DNA from: JBMNQS01 sp050944255
GTDB lineage: Bacteria; Bacillota; Clostridia; Christensenellales; Maliibacteriaceae
NCBI GenBank assembly: GCA_050944255.1
Contig: JBMNQS010000016.1
Location: forward strand, 1-33,632
DNA: 33,632 bases
Direction of reading: 5' to 3'
Shown: one piece after another, positions 1 to 7,844 of the stretch
Position numbering within the stretch: position 1 is the stretch's first letter
Layout: every line of letters begins with the position of its first letter
Notes under the pieces: model-generated
Database searches by the model: none
The model's input: only the letters and a program-made list of their open reading frames with translations
Told to the model about the DNA's origin: nothing
Program-made: the position numbers and the translations under genes

Positions 1-542
1 CTCCGGACGGCGCTCCCATCACTGAAAGCGCATTGCAGCGCAAGCACATTTTCGAGGCCGTCGCCAGGCGCGGCGGAGCGGCCACCTGGGCCGACGCCAA
101 GGTGATGGTGCAGACATCGCCCCGCTACAGTGACATCAAGCGGGAGAAGATCTCTCCCGGGGATGCTATTGGGATCATTCGCCAGACCGGCGGCGTGGCC
201 ATCTTGGCCCATCCGTACCTGATTGCCGACAGCCCGTTTCCGGGCGTCTCCCGCGGGGATTACATCCAGGGGCTGATCGAGGCGGGACTCTTTGGCATCG
301 AGGGGGCCTATCCCTACTCAAAGACCACCTACCGCGGAAACTTAAGTGACGATCAGATAGAAAAGCAGGTCTGTTCGGCCTATGAGGGCCGGCTGTTCAT
401 ATCCGGCGGCTCGGACTACCACGGCGGTGACGATTCCAGAAAGATGGGGGAAGCCGGCGTGAGCCGTCAGGCGATCCGGGCCTTTGCGCCGCTTGAAAAT
501 ATCATAGAGTCCTGGCGCGGGAAGTGCGCCGCCGCTTCGTGA
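1..542 (+). CDS. PHP-domain metal-dependent phosphoesterase, C-terminal part (5' end outside window)
   Basis: The frame is open from the first bases of the window, so the start lies upstream and about 180 residues are visible. The ILAHP segment (the codons around 215) and the GSDYHGGDD segment (around 410-430) carry the His and Asp/His ligands expected in the C-terminal half of a PHP metal site. PHP proteins of this type hydrolyse phosphoesters, for example 3',5'-nucleoside bisphosphates or oligonucleotide ends, and act in the cytoplasm. The substrate of this one cannot be read from the fragment. The TGA stop is 38 bases before the DUF1537 gene start, so the two may be co-transcribed. An in-frame TTG at 33 is internal and not a start. 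Family assignment is firm; precise function is not. Confidence 0.85.
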   Translation, partial: PDGAPITESALQRKHIFEAVARRGGAATWADAKVMVQTSPRYSDIKREKISPGDAIGIIRQTGGVAILAHPYLIADSPFPGVSRGDYIQGLIEAGLFGIEGAYPYSKTTYRGNLSDDQIEKQVCSAYEGRLFISGGSDYHGGDDSRKMGEAGVSRQAIRAFAPLENIIESWRGKCAAAS

Positions 543-580
543 GCGGACGTCTTGCCCGCAGCAAAGAAAAGGGAGGCATT

Positions 581-2002
581 ATGGAAAAACTCATCACACT
601 GGAAAGCGCGCTGAACCAGCTTCCGCCGGTGCGCAGGCTGGACGACTTTTATGCGCAGGATTTTCCGCTTTATCAAAAGCTGGTGGTGCTGGACGACGAT
701 CCCACCGGCACGCAGACGGTAAACGGCGTTTACGTCTATACCGTCTGGGACGAGGAGAGCCTCACAGCGGCGCTTTCCGAAAAGGGTCATATTTTCTTTA
801 TCCTGACCAATTCCAGAGGCCTTTCCGCCGCTGATTCCAGGGCGCAGCATCAGGAGATTATAAGGAACCTCACCGCCGCGTCCAAACGCACCGGCGTTCC
901 CTTCATGGTGATCAGCCGCAGCGATTCCACGCTGCGCGGCCACTATCCCATGGAGACCGAGGTGCTGCGCGCCGGGCTTGAAGAGATCGGAACGAAGATC
1001 GACGGCGAGATCATCGCGCCCTTTTTTCTGGAGGGGGGACGCTATACCATCGGCGACGTGCATTACGTCAAGGAGGGCGATGTGCTGGTGCCCGCCGGGC
1101 AGACCGAGTTTGCAAAGGATACCACATTCGGCTACCGCTCCAGCGACTTAAAGGACTGGGTACGGGAAAAGAACCCGGACATGCCCTTCGGCGAGGCGAT
1201 CCACTCCGTTTCCATCCATATGCTGCGCACGGCCCAAATTGAAGAAATCACCGGCGTGCTCAAGAGGGCCGGGAACTTTGAGAAGATCATCGTCAACGCC
1301 GCCTGCTACGAGGATATGGAAGTGTTCGTGCAAGCGCTCTACGGCGCCATCGCCGCGGGCAAAAACTATTTGTTCCGCACGGCGGCGGGATTCGTTCGGG
1401 TATTCGCCAAGATCGCCATGCGCCCGCTTCTGACCGGCGCGGAGCTGACCACGGGATCGGAGCTGGGCGGCCTTGTGATCGTGGGTTCCCACGTGAAGAA
1501 GACGACGCAGCAGCTTGAAGGGCTGCTGGAGCTGGAGAAGGCGGTGCCCATCGAGTTTGACGTGAACGTGCTGGATGAATCCGACGAGGCGGTGGATGAA
1601 AGCATCGACGATGCCGTGGAGAACATCCGCCGGGCGATTGTGGATAAAAAGACGGCGGTGGTCTACACCTCGCGCAAGGTGGTGAGAAAGACCGAGGAAA
1701 ACAGCGAGGCCAACCTGCGCTTTTCGGTGCGGGTGAGCGAATCGCTGGTGCAGATGGTGCGGCGGTTGCCGCAAATGCCGTCGTTCATCGTGGCCAAGGG
1801 CGGCATCACCTCCAGCGATATCGGCGTCAAGGGGCTCGGCGCGAAAAAGGCGCTGGTGCTGGGCCAGGTACTGCCCGGTGTTCCCGTGTGGCAGTTGGGG
1901 CCCGAAAGCAAGTACCCCGGCGTGTCCTATGTGGTGTTCCCCGGCAACGTGGGCGACGAGAACGGACTGCGCGATGTGGTTTATTCCGCGCAAAAGGGTT
2001 GA
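581..2002 (+). CDS. DUF1537 / four-carbon acid-sugar kinase family protein
   Basis: A 473-residue protein of the OtnK/DtnK-type kinase family, whose studied members phosphorylate acid sugars such as threonate, erythronate or 3-oxo-isoapionate with ATP. The N-terminal substrate-binding domain shows DDDPTGTQT (about residues 37-45) and SDSTLRGHYP (about 112-121). The C-terminal nucleotide-binding domain shows AKGGITSSDIG, GLGAKKALVLGQ and the FPGNVGDENG tail. I chose ATG 581 because AAAGGGAGG lies just upstream; an in-frame ATG at 524 overlaps the previous gene and lacks a ribosome site. It precedes an Asp/Glu racemase-fold gene by 72 bases and lies upstream of a split transketolase, which suggests sugar-acid catabolism. 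No PdxA-like dehydrogenase, the usual partner for threonate and erythronate, is in the window, so the substrate is open. Confidence 0.9.
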   Translation: MEKLITLESALNQLPPVRRLDDFYAQDFPLYQKLVVLDDDPTGTQTVNGVYVYTVWDEESLTAALSEKGHIFFILTNSRGLSAADSRAQHQEIIRNLTAASKRTGVPFMVISRSDSTLRGHYPMETEVLRAGLEEIGTKIDGEIIAPFFLEGGRYTIGDVHYVKEGDVLVPAGQTEFAKDTTFGYRSSDLKDWVREKNPDMPFGEAIHSVSIHMLRTAQIEEITGVLKRAGNFEKIIVNAACYEDMEVFVQALYGAIAAGKNYLFRTAAGFVRVFAKIAMRPLLTGAELTTGSELGGLVIVGSHVKKTTQQLEGLLELEKAVPIEFDVNVLDESDEAVDESIDDAVENIRRAIVDKKTAVVYTSRKVVRKTEENSEANLRFSVRVSESLVQMVRRLPQMPSFIVAKGGITSSDIGVKGLGAKKALVLGQVLPGVPVWQLGPESKYPGVSYVVFPGNVGDENGLRDVVYSAQKG

Positions 2003-2074
2003 ACCGATGATTTTGCGCCCCGGCGCGTGCTATAAAAATTTAACACTTAAACCAGTTAAAGGAGCGAAAAGCCC

Positions 2075-2743
2075 ATGAGCAAAAAACACGTATGCGTTAT
2101 CCAGACCAGTATATCCGGACGCGAGGACTTCCTGCGCTACTTCAAGGAGTATGATCCGGAAATCAAGGTCAGTTTCATTATGGACGATACGCTGATCCCC
2201 GAAGTGATGGCAAACGGGGCCCCCACCAAATCCGTGCGCAGCCGCATGATGAAGTATGCCATGGCCGCCCAGGAAACCGGCGCGGATCTGATCTGCAACC
2301 AATGCTCCTCGGTGGGCGAGGTGGCCGACATGTACGCACAGATTGTGGATATCCCGGTGATCAAGATCGATCAGGCCATGGCCGAGGAGGCCGTGCGCCT
2401 GGGCAGCAGGATTTCCCTGATCGCCACCGTGGGCAGCACCGTGGCGCCCAGCCGCCGCCTGATTGAGAGCTGCGCCAAAGCTGCGGGCAAGGAAGTGACG
2501 GTCAAGGAGTGCCTGATCGACGGGGCGATGGCCATCTTGTTTGCCGGCGACACCCAGCGGCACAACGACATGGTCCGCGAGGTGATCGAGGCCGAGGACG
2601 GCAACTGCGACGTGATCGTTCTGGCCCAGGGCAGCATGCTGGCGGTGATGCCGGAGCTTGAGCACATCAAGACGCCGGTTCTGACCAGCATTCCCATGGG
2701 CGTCAAATACATCTGCCGGTGGATCGGCGAAAATCTGGAATAA
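2075..2743 (+). CDS. Aspartate/glutamate racemase-fold protein retaining only the first catalytic cysteine
   Basis: A 222-residue protein of the Asp/Glu/hydantoin racemase superfamily. The first catalytic position is present as C-N-Q-C (Cys74, with an extra Cys77). The second, usually in a V-L-G-C-T motif, reads V-L-A-Q-G-S around residue 185, so the second acid/base cysteine is replaced by Gln. Standard racemases in this fold use two cysteines. Members with one tend to be decarboxylases, lyases or isomerases, so I do not call this a racemase. It follows the DUF1537 kinase after 72 bases with AAAGGAG ahead of ATG 2075 and ends at a terminator. The pairing suggests it acts on a carboxylated sugar-acid intermediate, which is inference. 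Confidence 0.8.
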   Translation: MSKKHVCVIQTSISGREDFLRYFKEYDPEIKVSFIMDDTLIPEVMANGAPTKSVRSRMMKYAMAAQETGADLICNQCSSVGEVADMYAQIVDIPVIKIDQAMAEEAVRLGSRISLIATVGSTVAPSRRLIESCAKAAGKEVTVKECLIDGAMAILFAGDTQRHNDMVREVIEAEDGNCDVIVLAQGSMLAVMPELEHIKTPVLTSIPMGVKYICRWIGENLE

Positions 2744-2752
2744 ATGATGCGG

Positions 2753-2785
2753 GGCAGGGGGGATGTGCGTCCCCCTTGCCTTTTT
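2753..2785 (+). terminator. Rho-independent terminator after the racemase-fold gene
   Basis: The arms 2753-2762 and 2771-2780 form a GC-rich 10-bp stem with one G-U pair and an 8-base loop, followed by five T. It lies 10 bases after the stop codon. This separates the kinase/racemase-fold pair from the transketolase genes, which probably have their own promoter in 2786-2907, although I see no clear -35/-10 pair there. Confidence 0.8.
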
Positions 2786-2907
2786 GCGTGGGCTTAAAAC
2801 CCGCGGGGAGCGGCGGCCGGCCGCGGCAGATAAGTACCGGGAATCTCTTTTCATCGGATTTCCTGGCGGCTTTTGCGCGGATTTTGGCCGGAAGGGAAGG
2901 AAGAGCA

Positions 2908-3738
2908 ATGAACCAAACGGTAGAATTTTTGGAAGATAAGGCGGGGACGCTGCGCCGCGAGATCATCAAAATGATCTACACGGCGCAGTCGGGCCACCCG
3001 GGCGGATCGCTGTCCATGGCCGAGGTGGCGGCGGCGCTTTATTTCGACGAACTGAACATCGACCCGGAAAACCCTTACGATAACGGCCGGGACCGGGTGG
3101 TGCTCTCAAAGGGGCACTGCTGTCCCGCCATTTACGCGGCGCTGGCCATGCGGGGATATTATCCCATGGAGACCCTCTGCACACTGCGGCAGTTCGGTTC
3201 GCCCTTGCAGGGCCACCCGGACATGAAAAAGCTGCCGGGGATGGATATGACGTCCGGCTCGCTGGGGCAGGGGCTGTCCGCCGCCTGCGGCATGGCATAC
3301 GGCCTCAGGGATCAGGGTATAGACGCCCGGGTGTTCTGCATCATGGGCGACGGCGAACTGCAGGAGGGCCAGATCTGGGAGGCGGCCATGTCGGCGGCCA
3401 AGTATAAGCTGAATAACCTCATCGGCATTGTGGATGCCAACAGGCTGCAGGTGGATGGCTTCGTTAAGGACGTGATGCCGGTGGCCCCCATTGAGGAAAA
3501 ATTCAAGAGTTTCGGCTGGGATGTTGTCTCTGTCCGGGACGGTAACCATATGAAGAGCGTCATGGACGCGCTGGACCTTGTCCGCGGCATGAAGCGGGAA
3601 GGGCCCGTGTGCATCGTGTCCCATACCGTCAAGGGAAAGGGCGTATCCTTCATGGAGAACGTGGCGGCGTGGCACGGCGCGGCGCCCGACGACAGGCAGT
3701 ATGAAACGGCCATGCAGGAACTGGGAGGTGAGGCGTGA
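2908..3738 (+). CDS. Transketolase, N-terminal (thiamine diphosphate-binding) subunit
   Basis: A 276-residue protein matching the first half of transketolase. It shows SGHPGGS (28-34), LSKGHCCPA (67-75), GSLGQGLS (117-124) and the diphosphate/Mg-binding signature starting GDGELQEGQ at 147 and continuing to D-A-N near 178. It needs the C-terminal subunit encoded immediately downstream to form a complete active site. The start is ATG 2908 after GGAAGGAAGAG; the frame is open upstream to 2719 but that part has no ribosome site. Two-gene transketolases are common in Clostridia and serve the non-oxidative pentose phosphate pathway. Related split enzymes also act on branched sugars (apulose-4-phosphate). 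Proximity to a DUF1537 kinase keeps the second option open. Confidence 0.92.
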   Translation: MNQTVEFLEDKAGTLRREIIKMIYTAQSGHPGGSLSMAEVAAALYFDELNIDPENPYDNGRDRVVLSKGHCCPAIYAALAMRGYYPMETLCTLRQFGSPLQGHPDMKKLPGMDMTSGSLGQGLSAACGMAYGLRDQGIDARVFCIMGDGELQEGQIWEAAMSAAKYKLNNLIGIVDANRLQVDGFVKDVMPVAPIEEKFKSFGWDVVSVRDGNHMKSVMDALDLVRGMKREGPVCIVSHTVKGKGVSFMENVAAWHGAAPDDRQYETAMQELGGEA

Positions 3739-4682
3739 TGGATGAAAAAAAGATGATTCCCACCCGTGACGCCCTGGGCGACGGCTTGCTGGAGCTGGCG
3801 GAGAAGTTCCCGCAGATGCGCGTGGTGGATGTGGACGTATCCAAGAGCGTCAAGACGGACCTATTTGCGAAAAAGTATCCCGAGCGGCACGTCAACGTGG
3901 GCATTGCCGAGCAGAATGCCGCCACCTTTGCCGCCGGCATGGCTACCACGGGCCTGATGCCGGTGATGGCCACCTTCGCGGTGTTTGGCAGCATGCGGAT
4001 GCTGGAGCAGATGCGCACCAGCGTGTGCTACCCCGATCTGAACGTGAAGCTCCTGTGCACGCACGCCGGGCTGACCTCGGCCAATGACGGCGCCACCCAC
4101 CAGGCGATAGAGGATATCGGCATCTACCGCAGCGTGCCGGGCATCCGGGTGATCATGCCGGCGGACTACGTATCGGCCAAAAAGCTGATGGAAAAGGCCT
4201 TTGAGCTTCACGGCCCGGTGTATATGCGCTTTACCCGCGATCCGGTGCCGGTGCTGTACGGACAGGACGAATCCTTTGAAATCGGCAAGGGCAAGGTGCT
4301 CCGGGAAGGCGCGGATATCGCCGTTATCGCGCTGGGGGACATGGTCTGCCAGGCGCTTGCGGCGGCGCGGGCCCTTGAAAAGGGCGGCTACGGCGTCCGC
4401 GTGGTGGACATGCACACGATCAAGCCGCTGGACGAGGATTTGGTACTGGACTGCGTGGAGCGCTGCGGCGGCCGCGTGGTGGTGGCGGAGGACCACAACG
4501 TACATGGCGGGCTGGGGGACGCGGTGGCCTCCGTGATGGCGCGGCAGGGGCGCGGCCGCCTTAGAAAGATCGGCATCCCGGACACCTACGCCGAGTCCGG
4601 CCCGTATTTGGATCTGCTGGAGAAGTACGGCCTTTCCGCCGGGCACATTGAGAGCGCCGCCAGGGAGCTTTTGCAGAAGTGA
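3738..4682 (+). CDS. Transketolase, C-terminal subunit
   Basis: A 314-residue protein with the pyrimidine-binding and C-terminal transketolase domains. The GIAEQNAA segment carries Glu58, the residue that activates the thiamine ring. THAGLTSANDGATHQ and the RFTRDPVP segment are typical of the split family. It begins at the ATG sharing its first base with the TGA of the N-terminal subunit, with GGGAGGTGAGG upstream; an overlapping GTG at 3735 is a less likely start. Translational coupling fits a 1:1 complex. Transcription ends at the hairpin at 4710-4740. Confidence 0.92.
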   Translation: MDEKKMIPTRDALGDGLLELAEKFPQMRVVDVDVSKSVKTDLFAKKYPERHVNVGIAEQNAATFAAGMATTGLMPVMATFAVFGSMRMLEQMRTSVCYPDLNVKLLCTHAGLTSANDGATHQAIEDIGIYRSVPGIRVIMPADYVSAKKLMEKAFELHGPVYMRFTRDPVPVLYGQDESFEIGKGKVLREGADIAVIALGDMVCQALAAARALEKGGYGVRVVDMHTIKPLDEDLVLDCVERCGGRVVVAEDHNVHGGLGDAVASVMARQGRGRLRKIGIPDTYAESGPYLDLLEKYGLSAGHIESAARELLQK

Positions 4683-4709
4683 CATTTGTTCAAAGGTAAA
4701 ATAGCAATA

Positions 4710-4740
4710 AAAAACGCGGATGCTATGCATCCGCGTTTTT
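4710..4740. terminator. Bidirectional terminator between convergent genes
   Basis: Perfect 14-bp inverted repeat (4710-4723 with 4727-4740) with a 3-base loop. It starts with five A and ends with five T, so it can stop transcription from both the transketolase operon and the minus-strand phosphomutase operon. Confidence 0.92.
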
Positions 4741-4779
4741 CTTAAATCCGATTTTCTTTTCCGTAATCAGGCGGCCTCC

Positions 4780-6018
4780 TTACAGCAAATCCTCGCGGCC
4801 GATGAGCCGATAAATCAGCGTGTAGCCGTCCTGGATAACGCGGCCGGTCTTTTTGGCGCTGTTTTCGTCGTAGCCTCTGAGTTTGAAATCAAGAGGCGCC
4901 ACGCGGCTGTCGTAGAGCGCGTAGGGGATGGGCTCCCCGCTGTGGCTGCGGGTATCCAGCGGCGTCTCGTGGTCCGGCATCAGAAGCAGCCTGAACGGTT
5001 CGCCCCAGGCCCGCATCTCATCGAGGATGATTTTCAGATTGCGCCGGTCGATGTATTCGATGCTGCGCAGCTTGCCCTTGGCGTCGGCGTCGTGGCCACA
5101 CTCGTCGGGGGCCTCGATGTGTACGACGACGATATCGTCGCCCTCTTTCAGGGCGCGGACGGCGGCTTGGGCCTTGCCCTCGTAGTTGGTGTTGATATCG
5201 GCGGTGGCGCCCTCCACGTAGACGGGCTTGAACCCCGCCAGCATGCCGATGCCGTGAATCAGCGGCACGGCGGAAATGACGCTTCCGGAAAGCCCGGTGC
5301 GCTCGGAGAGGGGCACAAGGTCGGGCTTTCTGCCCTCGCCCCAGAACCAGATGGACGAAACGGCGCCCTCGCCTTTTTCGCGGCGGGCTACATTGACCGG
5401 ATGGTTTTTAAGGATATCCACGCTGCGGCGCATCAGGTCCGTCAACATGTCCGACAGCGGACCCTCGGGCAGTATACGGCCGATCTTGGCGCCCGGATTG
5501 TCGTGGGGCGGATAGGTTTTGATTTTCTGATCGTCCACGCTGCCCTTGCCCCGCACCACCATGACGTGGCGGTAAGTGGCGCCGGGTGCGAATGTGATCT
5601 CGCCTGAGCCGAAGGCCTCATTCAGAGACGCCACGATGGCTTCGGCTTCTTCCTGGGTGACGCCGCTGCCGGAATGCGAGAGCATTTCCCTGTCATCGAA
5701 GGATTCGTTTTCGGAGAGCGTCACCAGATTGCAGCGAAAGACGATGTCCCCGGGCGTGAAGTCAAGGCCCAGGGCCACCGCTTCCAGCGGGGAGCGGCCG
5801 GTGTAAATGATCTGCGGGTTGTAGCCCATGATGGACAGATTGCCCGTATCGCTTCCCGGCGGGCAGCCGATGGGGATGGTCCTGACCAGACCGTATTCGC
5901 CCATGGTGGCCATTTCGTCCATGTGGGGGATATCCGCTTGTTCAAGGGGCGTTTTGCCGCCGAATTCGGCGACGGGATGGTCGGCCATTCCGTCGCCAAT
6001 GAGTACAATGTATTTCAT
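4780..6018 (-). CDS. ApgM-type cofactor-independent phosphoglycerate mutase (or proposed homoserine kinase)
   Basis: A 412-residue alkaline-phosphatase-superfamily protein. Metal-ligand motifs are visible in order: GDGMAD (residues 8-13), GSDTGN (55-60, the expected region of the serine nucleophile), EAPDECGHDAD, MPDHETP and RSHSGEPIPY. Full-length homologues are about 400 residues. The family interconverts 2- and 3-phosphoglycerate without a bisphosphoglycerate cofactor. A closely related subgroup has been proposed to be a homoserine kinase because it sits beside threonine genes, and I cannot separate the two by eye. No threonine gene is adjacent here. The start is the ATG complementary to 6016-6018, with GGAGGAAG upstream; an in-frame start at 6045 would put this ribosome site inside the gene. 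Confidence 0.85.
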   Translation of the reverse strand: MKYIVLIGDGMADHPVAEFGGKTPLEQADIPHMDEMATMGEYGLVRTIPIGCPPGSDTGNLSIMGYNPQIIYTGRSPLEAVALGLDFTPGDIVFRCNLVTLSENESFDDREMLSHSGSGVTQEEAEAIVASLNEAFGSGEITFAPGATYRHVMVVRGKGSVDDQKIKTYPPHDNPGAKIGRILPEGPLSDMLTDLMRRSVDILKNHPVNVARREKGEGAVSSIWFWGEGRKPDLVPLSERTGLSGSVISAVPLIHGIGMLAGFKPVYVEGATADINTNYEGKAQAAVRALKEGDDIVVVHIEAPDECGHDADAKGKLRSIEYIDRRNLKIILDEMRAWGEPFRLLLMPDHETPLDTRSHSGEPIPYALYDSRVAPLDFKLRGYDENSAKKTGRVIQDGYTLIYRLIGREDLL

Positions 6019-6083
6019 AAGACTTCCTCCATAGGATCTGTACATACTCCATCATATACCCGCCGGACAATTTTCGCAAATAT

Positions 6084-6965
6084 TTAGCGGTTTTTGGGCA
6101 CCAGCACGTTGAGCTGCTGCGCGCCCACCTGGAAATGGAGCGTGCCTTCCCGGTGACGCACCAATTCGCCGTCCACGTTGTAGAGCGTCTTCTCCACCGT
6201 GACGTCCGCCGCGCGGCAGCGGTAGTGCTCGGCCACGGGAATCCACATGTACTTGCCTATGGCGAAAAACGGGAGCAGGAACAAAATGAAAATCCTGGGC
6301 AGCCAGCGGACCAGGTAGACGTCCAGAAGCTCGTCGGACATATCCGCGCCCGGCGCCACCTTCATGCCGCCGCCGTAATACTTGCCGTTGGCGAAGGCCA
6401 CCAGCAATATTTTCTTGCGCTGGATTTCGCCGTCGATATTCAGATCAATACGGTATGGCCGGGAATTGAAAAGTGCCACGAAGACGCCGCACAGGTAAGC
6501 CAGCATCCCCGACACGTACTTTTTGAACAGCAGCGTATTTTCAAGGACCTTGCTGTCAAAGCCGATGCTGGCGATGTTCAGGTAGTCCACCCGGTTGCAC
6601 GCGGCGATGTGCACCACGTCCTCCCTGGCGTCCAGCAGGCAGTCCAGCGCCTGGGCGGGCTTTTGCGGAATGCCCAGCGTGCGCACAAAGTCGTTGCCGG
6701 TGCCCGCCGGGATCACGCCCATGACCACCTGCGTGCCGATGAGGCCCTTTGCCGCCTCGGTGGCGGTGCCGTCACCCCCCAGTACGAAGACCCGTTTGAT
6801 GCCGCGGGCGGCGGCATCTGCGGCCAGTTCGGTGGCGTGGCCTTCATATTCGGTATATTCGTAGGTGAACTCTACGCCCTTATCCTGCATGCGCCTTATA
6901 ATGTTGTCGGAAATAGCCTTGGCCCTGCCGTGACGCGCGGTGGGATTGATAATCAGATGAATCAA
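6084..6965 (-). CDS. Diacylglycerol kinase family lipid kinase (DgkB/YegS-type)
   Basis: A 293-residue protein with the hallmarks of the soluble lipid/diacylglycerol kinase family: IINPTAR near the N-terminus, LGGDGT (62-67) for nucleotide binding, and IPAGTGNDF (85-93). The C-terminal half has the beta-rich region ending in a VDGE segment. Such enzymes phosphorylate diacylglycerol or related lipids at the inner face of the membrane. A hydrophobic stretch near residues 225-240 may help membrane contact. I chose the TTG start at 6965 because GGAGGA lies nine bases upstream and no ATG is nearby. It lies between a MarR regulator and the ApgM-type gene on the same strand, with gaps of about 105 and 65 bases, probably one transcript. 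Confidence 0.9.
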   Translation of the reverse strand: MIHLIINPTARHGRAKAISDNIIRRMQDKGVEFTYEYTEYEGHATELAADAAARGIKRVFVLGGDGTATEAAKGLIGTQVVMGVIPAGTGNDFVRTLGIPQKPAQALDCLLDAREDVVHIAACNRVDYLNIASIGFDSKVLENTLLFKKYVSGMLAYLCGVFVALFNSRPYRIDLNIDGEIQRKKILLVAFANGKYYGGGMKVAPGADMSDELLDVYLVRWLPRIFILFLLPFFAIGKYMWIPVAEHYRCRAADVTVEKTLYNVDGELVRHREGTLHFQVGAQQLNVLVPKNR

Positions 6966-7070
6966 AAAATGTTGTCCTCCATATATCCGTCGCTGGGATT
7001 TTGCGCATAAAGTTTCTCAAAAAAGCGATGGAAGCGAACCTCCATCGCGATCAAGCCGGCAAAGTCAGCC

Positions 7071-7514
7071 TCAGTCGTCCAGTCTGGAGATAAAATCGAT
7101 GCAGACGTCCATGGCTCCCACGAACTTGTCGAAAGATTCCTGATCGGTATCGGCAAAGCGATTCTCGAGCATCCGGCGCATATCGGTGCGGATGGTGCGG
7201 ATGAACTTTTTGCCCTTGTCGGTGGCGCGGATTTCAATGACGCGGCGGTCCACCGAGCTGGGGGTGCGCACCACGTATTCGCCCATGATCAGGCGGTCGA
7301 CAATGGGGGTGACATTGGGCTTGGAAATATCCAATTGATAGGCAATCTGGCTCATGGACAGTGAAGCGCCCTTGTCCAAAAGAAGCAGTACATTGATTTG
7401 CAGCGGGGAAAGATCATAATGCTGGCGGATGTAGAAGGGCCTCAGGATGCGCCTGTCCAATAATTGTTGAAGAGTTGTAAATTTCTGCGAAGTTTTTTCA
7501 TCAAGGCGGATCAT
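7071..7514 (-). CDS. MarR family transcriptional regulator
   Basis: A 147-residue winged helix-turn-helix protein. The centre shows SPLQINVLLLLDKGASLS, then SQIAYQLDISKPNVTPIVDRL as the recognition helix, then the wing with DRRVIEIRATDKGK, the classic MarR DRR signature. MarR proteins bind short palindromes as dimers and often repress themselves and a neighbour. The start is ATG 7514, preceded by AAGGAGTG; an open frame to 7598 lacks a ribosome site. A perfect 7-6-7 palindrome covers the -10 box upstream. The likely targets are its own transcript, including the lipid kinase, and perhaps genes elsewhere. The ligand is unknown. Confidence 0.92.
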   Translation of the reverse strand: MIRLDEKTSQKFTTLQQLLDRRILRPFYIRQHYDLSPLQINVLLLLDKGASLSMSQIAYQLDISKPNVTPIVDRLIMGEYVVRTPSSVDRRVIEIRATDKGKKFIRTIRTDMRRMLENRFADTDQESFDKFVGAMDVCIDFISRLDD

Positions 7515-7637
7515 GTATTGTACACTCCTTATATTGGGTAGTATATTCTTCCCTCTCGGCCTGCAACAGATCATGGCGCATATCCAGCGAGCGAACAATC
7601 CATGCTGTCCGGGACATGGGAAATGTTACTAGATGAA

Positions 7638-7679
7638 ATATAATGGATAGATTATATCGTGGTTTCGGATAATAAGCAA
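7638..7679 (-). promoter_or_regulatory. MarR gene promoter with overlapping palindromic operator
   Basis: On the minus strand the -35 box is TTGCTT (7674-7679) and the -10 box is TATAAT (7651-7656), spaced 17 bases. A perfect inverted repeat, ATATAAT-N6-ATTATAT at 7638-7657, covers the -10 and start region, where a MarR dimer would block polymerase. Transcription from here leaves a leader of about 130 bases before the MarR start. A plus-strand TATAAT also lies in the repeat (7639-7644), without a good -35. Confidence 0.6.
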
Positions 7680-7773
7680 TAGTAAAATGCCATTTGTCAT
7701 AATTTTTTGCGGCAATTTTTTAGGGTTTGGGCAGGTGCGCCGGATTTTTGAAACAAAAACGCGGATTCATATC

Positions 7774-7802
7774 TTGTTCTGCGGCGCATCTTCGTGTATA
7801 GT
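7774..7802 (+). promoter_or_regulatory. Promoter of asnA
   Basis: TTGTTC (7774-7779) and TATAGT (7797-7802) are spaced exactly 17 bases and lie about 40 bases before the asnA start. No amino-acid riboswitch or T-box motif is visible in the short leader. Confidence 0.65.
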
Positions 7803-7844
7803 AGTTGAATATGAGCTTTAAATCCATCCGCCAGAGGTGTACGA

